DNA from: Micromonospora sp. WMMD1102
GTDB taxonomy: Bacteria > Actinomycetota > Actinomycetes > Mycobacteriales > Micromonosporaceae
Direction: 5' to 3'
NCBI RefSeq assembly: GCF_029626265.1
Contig: NZ_JARUBN010000001.1
Span: forward strand, 372,001-436,000
Length of the DNA: 64,000 nucleotides
In this document: one piece after another, positions 16,794 through 26,330 of the stretch
Layout of the letters: each line of letters opens with the position of its first letter
Position numbering within the stretch: position 1 is the first letter of the stretch
The notes under the pieces: generated by a model
The model's input: the letters and a program-made list of their open reading frames with translations, nothing else
Told to the model about the DNA's origin: nothing
The model's database searches: none
Position numbers and translations under genes: made by a program

Positions 16794-17405
16794 TCACGCC
16801 TCCGTGCCGTCGCCGGTGTTCGGCGCCCGCCGCAGCAGGCAGATCCGGCTGCCGTCCGGGACGGGGATCGCGTGCACCGGACGGTATCCGAGGCTTCGGT
16901 AGAACTCCCGGGCGACGGTCGTGGCCGCGTCCGCGTACGTCGTGATCCCGGCCCGGTCGAGCTTGGCCAGGTGCTGCCGCACCAGTCGCCGACCCCGGCC
17001 GTCCTTCCGGAAGCCGGACGCCACCGCGACGAACGCCAACTGTTCGTGCCCCTCACCGGGCCGGTTTCCGTCGAGCAGCTTGTCCAGCAGCATGAACCGG
17101 GACAGGTTGCCGCCCGCGACGTCGGCCAGCCGCGACCAGTAGTCAAGCGGTGGCGGCATGGGGCGGTAGCGGTCGAACCAGACGGTCGCGGCGGTGCCGT
17201 CGGCGAGCATGCCGACCGTGCCGTAGAACGTGGCGTGTTCGATGTGGATCCGGGCGACCTCGCCGAGGATCATCCGTCGTTGGAGCCGGTTCGGAACCAG
17301 CCAGGCGGCCTGGTCGAACTCGCACCACGCCTCGGCGACCAGCCGGGCGACCCGGCGGACGTCGTCGTCCGACTCGACCGGCACGATCCTCGGTAGCTGA
17401 CGCAT
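16794..17405 (-). CDS. GNAT-family N-acetyltransferase
   Basis: A 203-aa acetyltransferase. The acetyl-CoA loop is carried by the AVASGFRKDGRGRRLVRQHLAKLD segment (about residues 125-150) and the late strand by REFYRSLGYRPVHAIPV. The start at 17405 has an excellent ribosome site (GAGGAGGAG). The acceptor is unknown. It is monocistronic; its upstream region contains a perfect 13-bp inverted repeat at 17486-17520. Confidence 0.85.
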   Translation of the reverse strand: MRQLPRIVPVESDDDVRRVARLVAEAWCEFDQAAWLVPNRLQRRMILGEVARIHIEHATFYGTVGMLADGTAATVWFDRYRPMPPPLDYWSRLADVAGGNLSRFMLLDKLLDGNRPGEGHEQLAFVAVASGFRKDGRGRRLVRQHLAKLDRAGITTYADAATTVAREFYRSLGYRPVHAIPVPDGSRICLLRRAPNTGDGTEA

Positions 17406-17791
17406 CGGGCTCCTCCTCGACTTAGGACACATGGGCGACGAGCACTGCGGTAGTCGGGCGGCGTGAATCGACAGATGGACGTTCTGGTGGGGCGTACGCC
17501 TGTGGGACGTACGCCCCACCATTCACCTACCGGCACGGAGCCCTCGTCACGTGACGGCAGGGAGCCGATCGGTGGGTACCGGCGGCGAGGCTGAGGCGCT
17601 GACGGAGGGTTTCTGTCGGCGCGACCTTGGACGACAATGCGAAGCGTGCAGATCACTGGCCGTGACAGCCACTCATGGAGGAATATGAGCCGCCCGGCTA
17701 TACCTGGATGTATGTCGATCACTTAGGGAAGGGGCATAGTGGAAGCGCGAGAGTCCGACACCACTCCGAGCCAGGAGGTGTTACCAGACCG
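17406..17791. other. intergenic region with stem-loop and possible micro-ORFs
   Basis: Nearly 390 bp between divergent genes, clearly less GC-rich in its right half than the flanking DNA. It contains the 17486-17520 hairpin. An ATG at 17685 with GGAGGA upstream opens a 13-codon ORF (MSRPAIPGCMSIT). An ATG at 17675 opens a 56-codon frame running to 17845 in phase with the micro-ORF at 17792. I cannot decide whether any of these is translated. Confidence 0.4.
17486..17520. other. perfect 13-bp inverted repeat
   Basis: GGTGGGGCGTACG (17486-17498) and CGTACGCCCCACC (17508-17520) flank a 9-nt loop. It lies about 80 bp upstream of the GNAT start. It may be a terminator, an operator or a leader structure; no T-tract follows on either strand. 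Confidence 0.7.
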
Positions 17792-17845
17792 GTGACACCT
17801 GCGGTGCCCGCGATGTTCCCCCACTTCACGGGCGTACTTCAGTGA
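17792..17845 (+). CDS. micro-ORF coupled to HTH regulator
   Basis: GTG at 17792 opens a 17-codon ORF (MTPAVPAMFPHFTGVLQ) whose TGA at 17843-17845 overlaps the GTG start of the regulator at 17842. A near-perfect Shine-Dalgarno AGGAGGTG lies at 17773-17780, 11 bases upstream, whereas the regulator itself has no obvious site of its own. This suggests translation of the regulator by coupling. The peptide has no recognisable function. Confidence 0.45.
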   Translation: MTPAVPAMFPHFTGVLQ

Positions 17846-19095
17846 TCAGGGCGCCGGTGGAGATGCTCGACCGGGCCGAGATCAGACGTGCGCTCCGCTC
17901 CGGTGACTGGTCGACCGTGCTTCAGGTCCTCGTCCGAGAGACGGGAGCATCGCAGACCGATATCGCGGTAGCGGTCGGCATCTCGCAGCCGCACGTATCG
18001 CGGCTGTTGAACGGCCAGAGCAAGGAGCCGGGCATCCGTACAGTGCGGGCATTATGCGACGGCTTGGGCATACCGAGGCCGCTCGCCGGCTTGCTTGATG
18101 ACCAGGAGGACGACACGAACCGCCGCCAGTTTCTAGCGGGCACCGCAGGTGCTTCGGGGATCGCGCTCGTCGGCACCGTCGCGGGTGCCGTTCCCGTCGA
18201 ATCTCAAGACGAGGAACGGTTACTGACGATTCCGTCTGCCACGTACCGCCGGCTCGAACAGCGGCTTCCCTCGCGGAGCCTGATCGCGCCGGTCAGCGCA
18301 CACCTTGCGCTGATCCGCCAACTTGCCGCGCGTAATGGGCACTCGCCAGCACATGTCCGCCGGTTGTTCGCAGTACTCAGCGAAACTGCCGGGCTCGCGG
18401 CGTGGCTGTACGTGGACGTGGAGGATCGGGCGAACGCCCGACGCCACTACCAACTCGCTACACGGGCGGCCGAGCGCTCAGGGCACCCGCTGCTACCGGC
18501 GTACATGCAGGCGAGTATGGGGCAGTTCGCCGCCAACTGTGGAGATGCGGCGCAGAGCGTACGACTGGTCGCGAGCGCGCGGCACCGACTCCCCAGGTCG
18601 GCGCCGGTTATCGCCGGCATCTGGATGGACGCGATCGAGGCGATTGCCTTGGCACAGGTCAGGGACCGGAACGCACTCAACAAGTTGGACAACGCCGAGA
18701 CCCGACTTGCCCGCGCAGCTACCGACGAACCCGTGTGGCCGTGGATCTTCCGCTTCGACGAGCGGAAGCTGGCCGGATTTCGGGCGCAGGCCGCCGGATC
18801 TCTGGGGCAAGTGGATGTCGCCGAGAAGGCGCTGCGCATCGCAAGTGACCCCGCTCAGGCGCCAAAACCGCGCGCGGTGATGGATCTGCTGCGAGCCGAC
18901 GTGCTTGTTCAGTCGGGCAACCTGGACGAGGCGTGCCGGGTTGCCGCCGAGGCGTTCGACGTGGGGAAGACCTACGACTCGGAGCGCGTCACGCGTGCCG
19001 TAGCAGACTTCCGGAACAGGCTTGGCAAACGCTCGGGTCAGGCAGGGGCCGCCCTTGACGAACGCTTGTACTCCAACTATCGGGAGGACCTTTGA
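17842..19095 (+). CDS. XRE-family HTH regulator with TPR-like C-terminal domain
   Basis: A 417-aa protein. The Cro/C1-type helix-turn-helix is at about residues 25-85 (ASQTDIAVAVGISQPHVSRLLNG). A linker with R94-R95-QFLAGT and a hydrophobic run follows, a Tat-signal-like stretch that I have seen inside similar actinobacterial regulators. A long helical TPR-like domain (about 130-400) makes up the rest. The architecture fits a ligand- or peptide-responsive regulator. Third codon positions use A/T more often than in neighbouring genes, a sign of accessory DNA. It heads a run with the SLOG-like gene (TTGA overlap) and a 62-aa gene. Confidence 0.87.
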   Translation: MIRAPVEMLDRAEIRRALRSGDWSTVLQVLVRETGASQTDIAVAVGISQPHVSRLLNGQSKEPGIRTVRALCDGLGIPRPLAGLLDDQEDDTNRRQFLAGTAGASGIALVGTVAGAVPVESQDEERLLTIPSATYRRLEQRLPSRSLIAPVSAHLALIRQLAARNGHSPAHVRRLFAVLSETAGLAAWLYVDVEDRANARRHYQLATRAAERSGHPLLPAYMQASMGQFAANCGDAAQSVRLVASARHRLPRSAPVIAGIWMDAIEAIALAQVRDRNALNKLDNAETRLARAATDEPVWPWIFRFDERKLAGFRAQAAGSLGQVDVAEKALRIASDPAQAPKPRAVMDLLRADVLVQSGNLDEACRVAAEAFDVGKTYDSERVTRAVADFRNRLGKRSGQAGAALDERLYSNYREDL

Positions 19096-19577
19096 CGCGA
19101 GTAGCCGTAAGTGGTCATCGAGGACTGTCCCCTCATGTCGCGGAGCTGGTGGCCGACGGGATCAACGGCTTGTTGACCCAGCTCGGGTCTGGCGGTCCAC
19201 CGTTGATCGGGGTGTCCTGCCTGGCCGACGGCGCGGACCAGATATTCGCCCGTGCCGTGTTGAACAGAGGTGGAAGCCTCGAAGCGGTGGTGCCTGCCGA
19301 CGAGTACCGCGACGGCCTTCCCGAGAACGCACGGGCCGAGTATGACGAACTGTTCGCTCGCGCGGTTGTCGTACACAGATGTGTGCATCGAGAATCGACG
19401 GCCGAGGCTCACATGGACGCGAGCCGAGTCATGGTGGACGGTGCCGATCATCTCATCGCGGTGTGGGATGGCGAACCGGCCCGTGCGTACGGCGGAACCG
19501 CAGACGTCGTGCAGTATGCGCGAGAAGAGGGCGTTCCTGTCTCCGTGGTCTGGCCGGCCGGTGCCCACCGTGACTGA
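19092..19577 (+). CDS. SLOG/LOG-like nucleotide-binding Rossmann protein
   Basis: A 161-aa protein with the marks of the SLOG (SMF/DprA-LOG) superfamily: an N-terminal VAVSGHRGL strand-loop (residues 3-11), the LADGADQIFA helix, DASRVMVDGADHLIAVWDG and the late glycine motif GGTADVVQYAR. SLOG proteins bind nucleotides or nucleotide-derived signals, often in conflict or stress systems; this one has no attached effector domain. TTG at 19092 overlaps the regulator stop (TTGA) and GGAGG lies five bases upstream. The role is inferred: probably a sensor or enzyme partner of the upstream regulator. Confidence 0.78.
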   Translation: MTRVAVSGHRGLSPHVAELVADGINGLLTQLGSGGPPLIGVSCLADGADQIFARAVLNRGGSLEAVVPADEYRDGLPENARAEYDELFARAVVVHRCVHRESTAEAHMDASRVMVDGADHLIAVWDGEPARAYGGTADVVQYAREEGVPVSVVWPAGAHRD

Positions 19578-19758
19578 AGAAGCCGCCTCACTCGAACCCG
19601 AGCCGGGCACCGACGCGTACGTCACCGAAGCCGTCCGTCGACAACTGGTCCGCGATGACATCCGGCGGAAACTCGCCGACGCCGACCGGCACTGGACCCC
19701 GCAGCGACGGCAGGAACTCCGCGAACGGCTCGGCCTCACCGATCCCCGCGCTGCCTGA
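19570..19758 (+). CDS. small charged hypothetical protein, third gene of the HTH-SLOG operon
   Basis: GTG at 19570 starts a 62-aa ORF that overlaps the SLOG gene by 8 bp. It is acidic at the N-terminus (TEEAASLEPEPG) and then mainly helical and charged (VRRQLVRDDIRRKLADADRHW, RRQELRERLGL). It has no cysteines or membrane segment. I do not recognise it. Overlap with the preceding gene and continuous third-position GC support translation. Confidence 0.6.
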   Translation: MTEEAASLEPEPGTDAYVTEAVRRQLVRDDIRRKLADADRHWTPQRRQELRERLGLTDPRAA

Positions 19759-19768
19759 CCTCACGTCG

Positions 19769-19948
19769 TCAGAGATCGTCCTCGTCGTCGAGTCGGGCCA
19801 GCCAGGTGGCGAACCGCTCGACCGGCGTCTCGAACTCCGGGTTCAGGTCGACGAAGTCGCGCAGCCGGGCGCCCAGCCACTCCAGGGTGACCGTCTCGGT
19901 GCCCCGGCGCTCGACGAGTTCCTCGATGCCTCGGTCGGTGAAGTACAC
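19769..19948 (-). CDS. DUF6104-like small protein
   Basis: A 59-aa acidic protein beginning YFTDRGIEELVERRGTETV and ending ERFATWLARLDDEDDL. This matches a small conserved actinobacterial family (I recall it as DUF6104) of unknown function that usually starts at this tyrosine-phenylalanine. The GTG at 19948 has GAGAGGAC upstream. It is convergent with the HTH-SLOG operon (10-bp gap) and lies downstream of the kgd hairpin on the same strand. Confidence 0.75.
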   Translation of the reverse strand: MYFTDRGIEELVERRGTETVTLEWLGARLRDFVDLNPEFETPVERFATWLARLDDEDDL

Positions 19949-19973
19949 GGCGTCCTCTCTCGACGGCACGAAA

Positions 19974-20021
19974 AGGAAGGGCCCCTTCATATCGCTTTCT
20001 GTATATGAAGGGGCCCTTCCT
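19974..20021. terminator. perfect 19-bp stem-loop behind kgd
   Basis: AGGAAGGGCCCCTTCATAT (19974-19992) pairs perfectly with ATATGAAGGGGCCCTTCCT (20003-20021) around a 10-nt loop. It lies 9 bp past the kgd stop. The GGAAGGGCCCCTTC core resembles hairpins I recall as recurrent in Micromonospora-type genomes. Confidence 0.85.
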
Positions 20022-20030
20022 AACAACACA

Positions 20031-23000
20031 TCAGGGGCGGGGCAGCGCCGCCTCGATCAGCGCGGACTGCTCGGCGTCGTGCATCTTCGCCGAGCCGACC
20101 GCCGGGGCCGCCGCCGCCGGGCGGGAGATCCGGCGCAGGCGTACGCCTTCCAGATGCTCCAGCAGGTTGAGCGCGACGAACGACCAGGCGCCCTGGTTGG
20201 CCGGCTCCTCCTGGACCCAGGCGAAGTCCTCGGCGTTCGGGTACTGCGCCAGCGCGGCCCGGACCTCGTCGACCGGCAGCGGGTAGAGCTGCTCCATCCG
20301 GACGATCGCCGTGTCGGTGATCTTCCGTTCGGTGCGGGCCTGGAGCAGGTCATAGTAGACCTTGCCGGAGCAGAGCAGCACCCGCTTGACCGCTTCGGGC
20401 GCCACGTCGGAGCTGTCGGCGATCACCGGCTGGAAGCCGCCGGTGGTGAAGTCCTGCACGCTGGAGACGCAGAGCTTGTGCCGGAGCAGGGACTTCGGGG
20501 TGAAGACGACCAGCGGCTTGCGCTTCGCCGAGAGCGCCTGCCGGCGGAGCAGGTGGAAGTAGTTCGCCGGGGTGCTCGGGATGGCGATCCGCATGTTGTC
20601 CTCGGCGCAGAGCTGGAGGAACCGCTCCGGCCGGCCGGAGGTGTGGTCCGGGCCCTGGCCCTCGTGCCCGTGCGGGAGCAGCAGGGTCAGTGCCGACTGC
20701 TGGGCCCACTTCACCTCGCCGGACGAGATGAACTCGTCGACAACCGTCTGCGCGCCGTTGGCGAAGTCGCCGAACTGTGCCTCCCAGAGCACAAGCGCCT
20801 CGGGGTTCTCCACCGAGTAGCCGTACTCGAAGCCCATCGCCGCGTACTCGCTGAGCAGTGAGTCGTGCACGAAGAACCGGGCCCGGTCGCCCGCCAGGGT
20901 GCCCAGCGGGGTGTGCTCGACGCCGGTGCGGGAGTCGACGATGACGGCGTGCCGCTGCACGAAGGTGCCGCGCCGGGAGTCCTGGCCGGCGAGCCGGACC
21001 GTGACGCCGTCCTGGAGCAGGGTGCCGAAGGCGAGGATCTCGCCGAAGCCCCAGTCGACGTTGCCGGCCTCGGCCATCTTGGCGCGCCGGTCCAGCAGTT
21101 GCTGGATCCGCTTGTGCGGGGTGAAGCCGTCGGGCAGCGAGGTGTGTGCCGTACCGACGGCGCGGAGCGCCTCGACGGTGCTGGCGGTCTGCACCTGCGG
21201 CTCGGGTTCGGCCTGCCGGCGGGGCCGGGCGGCCTGCCGGGCCGACGATGCGGCGTCCCGGGTGGCCTTGAAGACCCGCTCCAGCTGGGCCTGGAAGTCG
21301 CGCAGCAGCTCCTCCGCGTCCTCCAGGGTGATGTCGCCGCGCCCGATCAGCTCCTCGGTGTAGAGCTTCCGGACGGACCGCTTCGAGTCAATGATCTTGT
21401 ACATCAACGGGTTGGACATCGCCGGGTCGTCGCCCTCGTTGTGCCCGCGCCGCCGGTAGCAGACCATGTCGATCACGACGTCCTTGTTGAACGCCTGGCG
21501 GTATTCGAAGGCCAGCCGGGCCACCCGGACCACGGCCTCCGGGTCGTCACCGTTGACGTGGAAGATCGGCGCCTGGATCATCCGGGCCACGTCGGTGCTG
21601 TAGAGGCTGGACCGCGAGTATTCCGGCGCGGTGGTGAAGCCGACCTGGTTGTTCACCACCACGTGCACGGTGCCGCCGGTGCGGTAGCCGCGCAGCTGCG
21701 ACAGGTTGAGCGTCTCGGCGACCACGCCCTGTCCGGCGAAGGCGGCGTCGCCGTGCACCGCCACCGGCAGCACGGTGTAGCCCTCCAGCTTGAGGTCGAT
21801 CCGGTCCTGCTTGGCCCGGACGATCCCCTCGAGCACCGGGTCGACCGCCTCCAGGTGCGACGGGTTCGCGGTCACCGACACCTTGATCGAGTGCTCGCCG
21901 TCCGGCGTGGTGAACTTGCCGGCCTGGCCGAGGTGGTATTTCACGTCGCCGGAGCCCTGCGTCGAGCGCGGGTCGAGGTGCCCCTCGAACTCCGAGAAGA
22001 TCTTCTCGTACGGCTTGCCGACGATGTTGGCCAGCACGTTCAACCGGCCCCGGTGGGCCATCCCGATGACGACCTCGTCGAGGTCGTGCTCGGCGGCCGA
22101 CTCCAGCACCTCGCCGAGCAGCGGGATCAGCGACTCGCCGCCCTCCAGCGAGAAGCGCTTCTGGCCGACGTACTTGGTCTGCAGGAAGGTCTCGAACGCC
22201 TCGGCCGCGTTGAGCCGGTTGAGGACGTGCTTCTGCTCGTCCGGCGCCGGCTTGGTGTACTTGCGCTCGATCCGCTCCTGGATCCAGCGCCGCTCCTCCG
22301 GGTCCTGGATGTGCATGTACTCGATGCCGACCCGGCGGCAGTAGGAGTCCCGGAGTACCCCGAGGACCTCGCGGAGCTTCATCTTCTGCTTGCCGGCGAA
22401 GCCGCCGACCGGGAAGGTCCGGTCCAGGTCCCAGAGCGTCAGGCCGTGCTGGAGTACGTCCAGGTCCGGGTGCTTGCGGATCTTGAACTCCAGCGGATCG
22501 GTGTCCGCCATCAGGTGTCCACGGACCCGGTACGCGTGGATGATCTCGATCACCCGGGCGGTCTTGTTGATCTGCCCCTCGGAGCTGACCGCCACGTCCC
22601 GCATCCAGCGCACCGGCTCGTAGGGGATGCGCAGCGAGGTGAAGATCTCGTCGTAGAAGCCGTGCTCGCCGAGGACCAGCTCGTGCACGGTCTTGAGGAA
22701 CTCGCCGGACTGCGCGCCCTGGATGATCCGGTGGTCGTACGTGCTGGTCAGCGTGATGATCTTGCTGACCGCCAGCTCGGCGAGGGTCTCCTCGGACATC
22801 CCCTGGTACGGCGCCGGGTACTCCATCGCGCCGACCCCGATGATGGCGCCCTGGCCGACCATCAGCCTCGGCTGGGAGTGCACGGTGCCGATCCCGCCCG
22901 GGTTGGTGAGCGAGATCGTCGTACCGCCGTAGTCCTCCATGGTCAGCTCGTTGCGGCGGGCCCGCCGGACGATGTCCTCGTACGCCTGCCAGAACTGCCG

Positions 23001-23942
23001 GAAGTCCATCTGCTCGCTGGCCTTGATCGACGGCACGACCAGGGTGCGCGAGCCGTCCGGCTTGGCCAGGTCGATCGCGATGCCCAGGTTGACGTGCTCC
23101 GGCTTGACCAGCGCCGGCTTGCCGTCGACCTCGCCGAAGGAGTTGTTCATCTCCGGGTGCTCGGCGAGCGCCCTGATCAGGGCCCAGCCGATCAGGTGGG
23201 TGAAGCTCACCTTGCCGCCCCGGCCCCGGGCGAGGTGGTTGTTGATGACGATCCGGTTGTCCACCAGCAGCTTGGCCGGTACCGCGCGGACGCTTGTCGC
23301 GGTCGGCACCGCCAGCGAGGCGTCCATGTTCTGCACGATCCGCGCCGCCACGCCGCGCAGCGGGGTGGTCTGCGGGCCGGCGGGCTGGGCCGCACCGCCC
23401 TTGCCGGCGGTCGGCGCGGCGGCCTTCGCCGCCGGGGCCGGCTTCGCCGGGGCGGCCTTCGGTGCGCCCGCGGCCGGCTTCGGCGCGGCGGTGGCCTTGC
23501 CGTCCGGGGCCTGGGCACCGCGCCTGGCCGGCCCGGTCTCGGTCTTCGCGGCGGTACGCGGGGTCGCGGCGGGCTTTCCGGTGGCCTTCTCGACGGTGGT
23601 GGCGGCGCCCCCGGACCTACCGTCGCCGGTCGCCGTCGCCGTCTTGTCGGCGGTTGCCGTGGTGTCGCCGGCCGCCGTCTTGTCGCGGGTGGCCGTCTTG
23701 TCGCGGGTGGCCGTCGTCGTGTCGCCGGTCACGGTGGTGTCGCTTGTCACCTTCGCCTCACCGGCCCCGCCGCCGTCCGGGGTGGGCTGCCCGCCGGGGC
23801 GGTAGTCGGCGAAGAAGTCGTGCCAGGCGGGATCGACGCTGGCGGGGTCGGCGAGGTACCGCTGGTACATTTCCTCGACGATCCACTCGTTGGGGCCGAA
23901 CCCCGCCAGTGGATTTTCCTGCGAAGTCTGCTGGGTCGACAC
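20031..23942 (-). CDS. kgd: multifunctional 2-oxoglutarate decarboxylase/dehydrogenase E1 with fused E2-like domain
   Basis: This 1303-aa TCA-cycle enzyme has the actinobacterial fused layout. The N-terminal E1 helix ([27 protein letters not shown], cited in part) is followed by a low-complexity linker rich in Thr/Ala/Lys with short repeats (DTT, RDKTA; about 55-175), then a succinyltransferase-like domain (about 190-430, catalytic segment [11 protein letters not shown]), then the thiamine-diphosphate E1 domain ([36 protein letters not shown]). No lipoyl domain is present, so a separate lipoylated E2 is needed. GarA/FHA-type inhibition is typical of the family. GTG start at 23942. Confidence 0.97.
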   Translation of the reverse strand: MSTQQTSQENPLAGFGPNEWIVEEMYQRYLADPASVDPAWHDFFADYRPGGQPTPDGGGAGEAKVTSDTTVTGDTTTATRDKTATRDKTAAGDTTATADKTATATGDGRSGGAATTVEKATGKPAATPRTAAKTETGPARRGAQAPDGKATAAPKPAAGAPKAAPAKPAPAAKAAAPTAGKGGAAQPAGPQTTPLRGVAARIVQNMDASLAVPTATSVRAVPAKLLVDNRIVINNHLARGRGGKVSFTHLIGWALIRALAEHPEMNNSFGEVDGKPALVKPEHVNLGIAIDLAKPDGSRTLVVPSIKASEQMDFRQFWQAYEDIVRRARRNELTMEDYGGTTISLTNPGGIGTVHSQPRLMVGQGAIIGVGAMEYPAPYQGMSEETLAELAVSKIITLTSTYDHRIIQGAQSGEFLKTVHELVLGEHGFYDEIFTSLRIPYEPVRWMRDVAVSSEGQINKTARVIEIIHAYRVRGHLMADTDPLEFKIRKHPDLDVLQHGLTLWDLDRTFPVGGFAGKQKMKLREVLGVLRDSYCRRVGIEYMHIQDPEERRWIQERIERKYTKPAPDEQKHVLNRLNAAEAFETFLQTKYVGQKRFSLEGGESLIPLLGEVLESAAEHDLDEVVIGMAHRGRLNVLANIVGKPYEKIFSEFEGHLDPRSTQGSGDVKYHLGQAGKFTTPDGEHSIKVSVTANPSHLEAVDPVLEGIVRAKQDRIDLKLEGYTVLPVAVHGDAAFAGQGVVAETLNLSQLRGYRTGGTVHVVVNNQVGFTTAPEYSRSSLYSTDVARMIQAPIFHVNGDDPEAVVRVARLAFEYRQAFNKDVVIDMVCYRRRGHNEGDDPAMSNPLMYKIIDSKRSVRKLYTEELIGRGDITLEDAEELLRDFQAQLERVFKATRDAASSARQAARPRRQAEPEPQVQTASTVEALRAVGTAHTSLPDGFTPHKRIQQLLDRRAKMAEAGNVDWGFGEILAFGTLLQDGVTVRLAGQDSRRGTFVQRHAVIVDSRTGVEHTPLGTLAGDRARFFVHDSLLSEYAAMGFEYGYSVENPEALVLWEAQFGDFANGAQTVVDEFISSGEVKWAQQSALTLLLPHGHEGQGPDHTSGRPERFLQLCAEDNMRIAIPSTPANYFHLLRRQALSAKRKPLVVFTPKSLLRHKLCVSSVQDFTTGGFQPVIADSSDVAPEAVKRVLLCSGKVYYDLLQARTERKITDTAIVRMEQLYPLPVDEVRAALAQYPNAEDFAWVQEEPANQGAWSFVALNLLEHLEGVRLRRISRPAAAAPAVGSAKMHDAEQSALIEAALPRP

Positions 23943-24255
23943 GGCCGGTAATCGCCTCTTTCACGCGGGGTGTGTGTCACGCGGTCTCCTGCCCACCTGG
24001 GCCGGGGGGCTGGCGTCGAAAGACGGGTTCAAGGCTACGCCGTGCGGTAACCGACAGCATTGTCGCATCGGGCCCGTGTCGTGTTTCACAGGTTTTGCGA
24101 GTTGTCGGCCTTTCGGTAACGCCGAGATGACCGGGCCACGAACGCCGAACCCGGCCGGGCGTAGGCCCGGCCGGGTTCACCCGTCGACTCGACGATCCTC
24201 GTCGCGGCGGTGGAGGCTCCGTGTCGCAGCGGTCAGGAGACCCTGGCCGCAGCGG
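23943..24255 (-). other. intergenic region upstream of kgd
   Basis: About 310 bp between kgd and the ABC exporter operon, both on the minus strand. It holds the 24147-24178 hairpin behind the exporter and, nearer kgd, moderately AT-rich DNA that should contain the kgd promoter. I see no gene or defined promoter consensus. Confidence 0.5.
24147..24178 (-). terminator. perfect 14-bp stem-loop behind ABC exporter operon
   Basis: GAACCCGGCCGGGC (24147-24160) and GCCCGGCCGGGTTC (24165-24178) pair perfectly around GTAG. It lies about 80 bp past the permease stop. Confidence 0.8.
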
Positions 24256-25083
24256 TCAGGAGACGTCCCGCTTGCGCATGATCAACGTACCGATCGTACC
24301 GGTCACCAGGGCGTACGCGACCATGACGGCCGCACCCGCCCAGCGGGGCGGGCTGCCCGGCAGGTCGGTGCCGGTCGCCATCAACTGGGAGGCGAGCGAC
24401 GGGACGATCAACTGGAGGTTGTTGATCCAGTCGCCGAACCGGTCGGCCAGGATCGACAGCACGATGATCGCCCCGATGTAGCCGGCGAGATAGACCAGCA
24501 GCGCGGTGACGGTGGCACCGATCTGGCTGCGGATCAGCACCCCGAACCCGATCCCGAAGATCGCCCAGAGCAGGTACGCCAGCCCGTTCAACCCGATCGC
24601 CTGCCAGATCGCACCCTCGCCGAGCTGGCTGGCCACGTCCAGGCTGCTCAGGATCAGTGGCGTGAAGATCAGGTTCAGTGCGGTGGTGACCACCCAGAAG
24701 ATCAACCCGAGGATCCCGGCGGCGACCAGCTTCGCCACCACCACGGCGGTGCGGTGCGGCGTGGTCAGGAAGGTGGTCGTCGCGGTCTGGTGGAAGAACT
24801 CGTTGGTCACCACGATCACGCCCAGCAGCATCACGATCAGCACGCCGAAGAACTGGCCGTTGGTGTAGAGGTTCGCCGCGACGTTGACGTGCTCCCCGGC
24901 CGCCTGGAACTGCGCGTTCTGCTCCGACTCCGGCACGCCGACGCTGGCCGGGTCGAGCAGGGCCTGGGACTGGAAATAGTTGATCAGCAGGGTGAGCCCC
25001 CAGAGGGGCAGCGTGATGAGCCCGAAGATCCACCAGGTGTTGGTGGTGCGGATCTTCAACAGCTCGGACCGGACCAGGTTCAT
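24256..25083 (-). CDS. ABC-2 type transporter permease
   Basis: A 275-aa integral membrane subunit. It begins MNLVRSELLKIRTTNTWW, the typical ABC-2 N-terminus, with about six membrane segments: one near residue 20, a long extracytoplasmic loop (about 40-85) and five towards the C-terminus. Its ATG overlaps the ATPase stop by 4 bp (ATGA), so the two form a dimeric exporter. The substrate is unknown; antibiotic, peptide or lipid export are all possible. Confidence 0.88.
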   Translation of the reverse strand: MNLVRSELLKIRTTNTWWIFGLITLPLWGLTLLINYFQSQALLDPASVGVPESEQNAQFQAAGEHVNVAANLYTNGQFFGVLIVMLLGVIVVTNEFFHQTATTTFLTTPHRTAVVVAKLVAAGILGLIFWVVTTALNLIFTPLILSSLDVASQLGEGAIWQAIGLNGLAYLLWAIFGIGFGVLIRSQIGATVTALLVYLAGYIGAIIVLSILADRFGDWINNLQLIVPSLASQLMATGTDLPGSPPRWAGAAVMVAYALVTGTIGTLIMRKRDVS

Positions 25084-26018
25084 CGGATCCCCGCCTTTCC
25101 GGCCGTCAGCTCCAGGAAGACCCCTTCGAGGTCAGGGCGCTCCGTGGTCAGCTCGTGCAGCTCGACCTTCGCCGCCAGCGCCGCCCGGCCGACCGACGGG
25201 GCGTCCGCCCCCTCGATCAGCAGTACGCCGTCCTCGCCCCGGGTCACCTGGGCACCGTTACCGGTCAGCGCGGCGACCAGCTCGTCACCCTGCGGGGTCC
25301 GCACCCGGACCCGGCCCGTCTGGGCCATCGAGCCGATCACGTCCTCGACCCGACCCTGCCGGACCAGCTTGCCGGCCGCGATGATCACCACGTCGTCGGC
25401 GAGCAGCTGCATCTCGGAGAGCAGGTGGCTGGAGACCAGCACCGTACGTCCCTCGGCGGCGAGCCCCTTGAGGAAGCCGCGCATCCACCGGATGCCCTCC
25501 GGGTCGAGCCCGTTCGCCGGCTCGTCCAGGATCAGCACCCGAGGGTCGCCGAGCATCGCCGCGGCGATGCCGAGCCGCTGCTTCATGCCGAGCGAGTAGC
25601 CCTTGAACTTCCGCTTGGCCGCCGGGGTGAGCCCGACCAGCGCCAGCGCCTCGTCGGCGCGCTGCTTCGGCAGCCCGGCCGCCGCACAGGTCACCCGCAG
25701 GTGGTTGATCCCGGTCCGGCCCTTGTGCGCGCTCGACGCCTCCAACACCGCCCCGACGTGCCGCAGCGGCTGCGGCAGGTCGGCGTAGCGGGCGCCGCCG
25801 ATCGTCGCGCTGCCCGCCGTCGGAGTGACGAGGTTGAGCAGCATCCGCAACGTGGTCGTCTTGCCGGCACCGTTGGGGCCCAGGAAGCCGGTGACCCGGC
25901 CGGGCTCGACGGTGAACGACAGGTCGTCGACCGCCCGGACATTGCGATAGACCTTCGTGAGACCGGAGACCACTATCTGGCCACTCCCGGCCGTTGGGCC
26001 TGTTCGCCCGTCGGACAT
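25080..26018 (-). CDS. ABC transporter ATP-binding protein
   Basis: A 312-aa ATPase of the DrrA/CcmA-type exporter group. Walker A is GPNGAGKTT (about residues 52-60), the signature is YSLGMKQRLGIA, Walker B is VLILDEPANGLDP, and there is a C-terminal extension of about 90 residues typical of this group. GGAGGGAGAG precedes the ATG at 26018. It is translated together with the permease that follows. Confidence 0.93.
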   Translation of the reverse strand: MSDGRTGPTAGSGQIVVSGLTKVYRNVRAVDDLSFTVEPGRVTGFLGPNGAGKTTTLRMLLNLVTPTAGSATIGGARYADLPQPLRHVGAVLEASSAHKGRTGINHLRVTCAAAGLPKQRADEALALVGLTPAAKRKFKGYSLGMKQRLGIAAAMLGDPRVLILDEPANGLDPEGIRWMRGFLKGLAAEGRTVLVSSHLLSEMQLLADDVVIIAAGKLVRQGRVEDVIGSMAQTGRVRVRTPQGDELVAALTGNGAQVTRGEDGVLLIEGADAPSVGRAALAAKVELHELTTERPDLEGVFLELTAGKAGIR

Positions 26019-26330
26019 CTCTCTCCCCTCCGTGTGGCGCTGCCGTGCCGCTTACGCCGTCACCCAGCGTCGACATTGTGGGCTGCGCGGTCAACCGGGA
26101 TCATTGCCGAACCCGTCGTCATACCTGGGCAGGAGCCCGTCCTCCTACAGCACGAGCCGCGCGGCATTTGGGGAGGAGGGGCGAATGTACCAGCTCCACC
26201 GGGCCGCCCGGGGGACAACACGGCAGGCCGGCCGGGCGGGTCGGCGGCACCACATCCCGTTCACCGGATCGACACGCCACCGGTCGACGGCCGACACGTG
26301 CCGGGCAGCCCGGGGGCCTACACAGAGACC
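26019..26330. other. divergent intergenic region with a possible upstream ORF
   Basis: This 312-bp gap separates the ABC exporter (minus) and the acyltransferase pair (plus) and should hold both promoters. On the plus strand GGGGAGGAGGGG at about 26169-26180 is followed by ATG at 26185, opening a 67-codon frame to 26388 that overlaps the acyltransferase start at 26331. Its arginine-rich translation is not convincing, but the ribosome site is far stronger than that of the acyltransferase itself. Confidence 0.4.

Noticed and set aside
20865..23951. 1028-codon plus-strand open frame opposite kgd
   Set aside because: The composition is dominated by Arg/Asp/Val/Leu mirror codons. The kgd motifs on the other strand are unambiguous.
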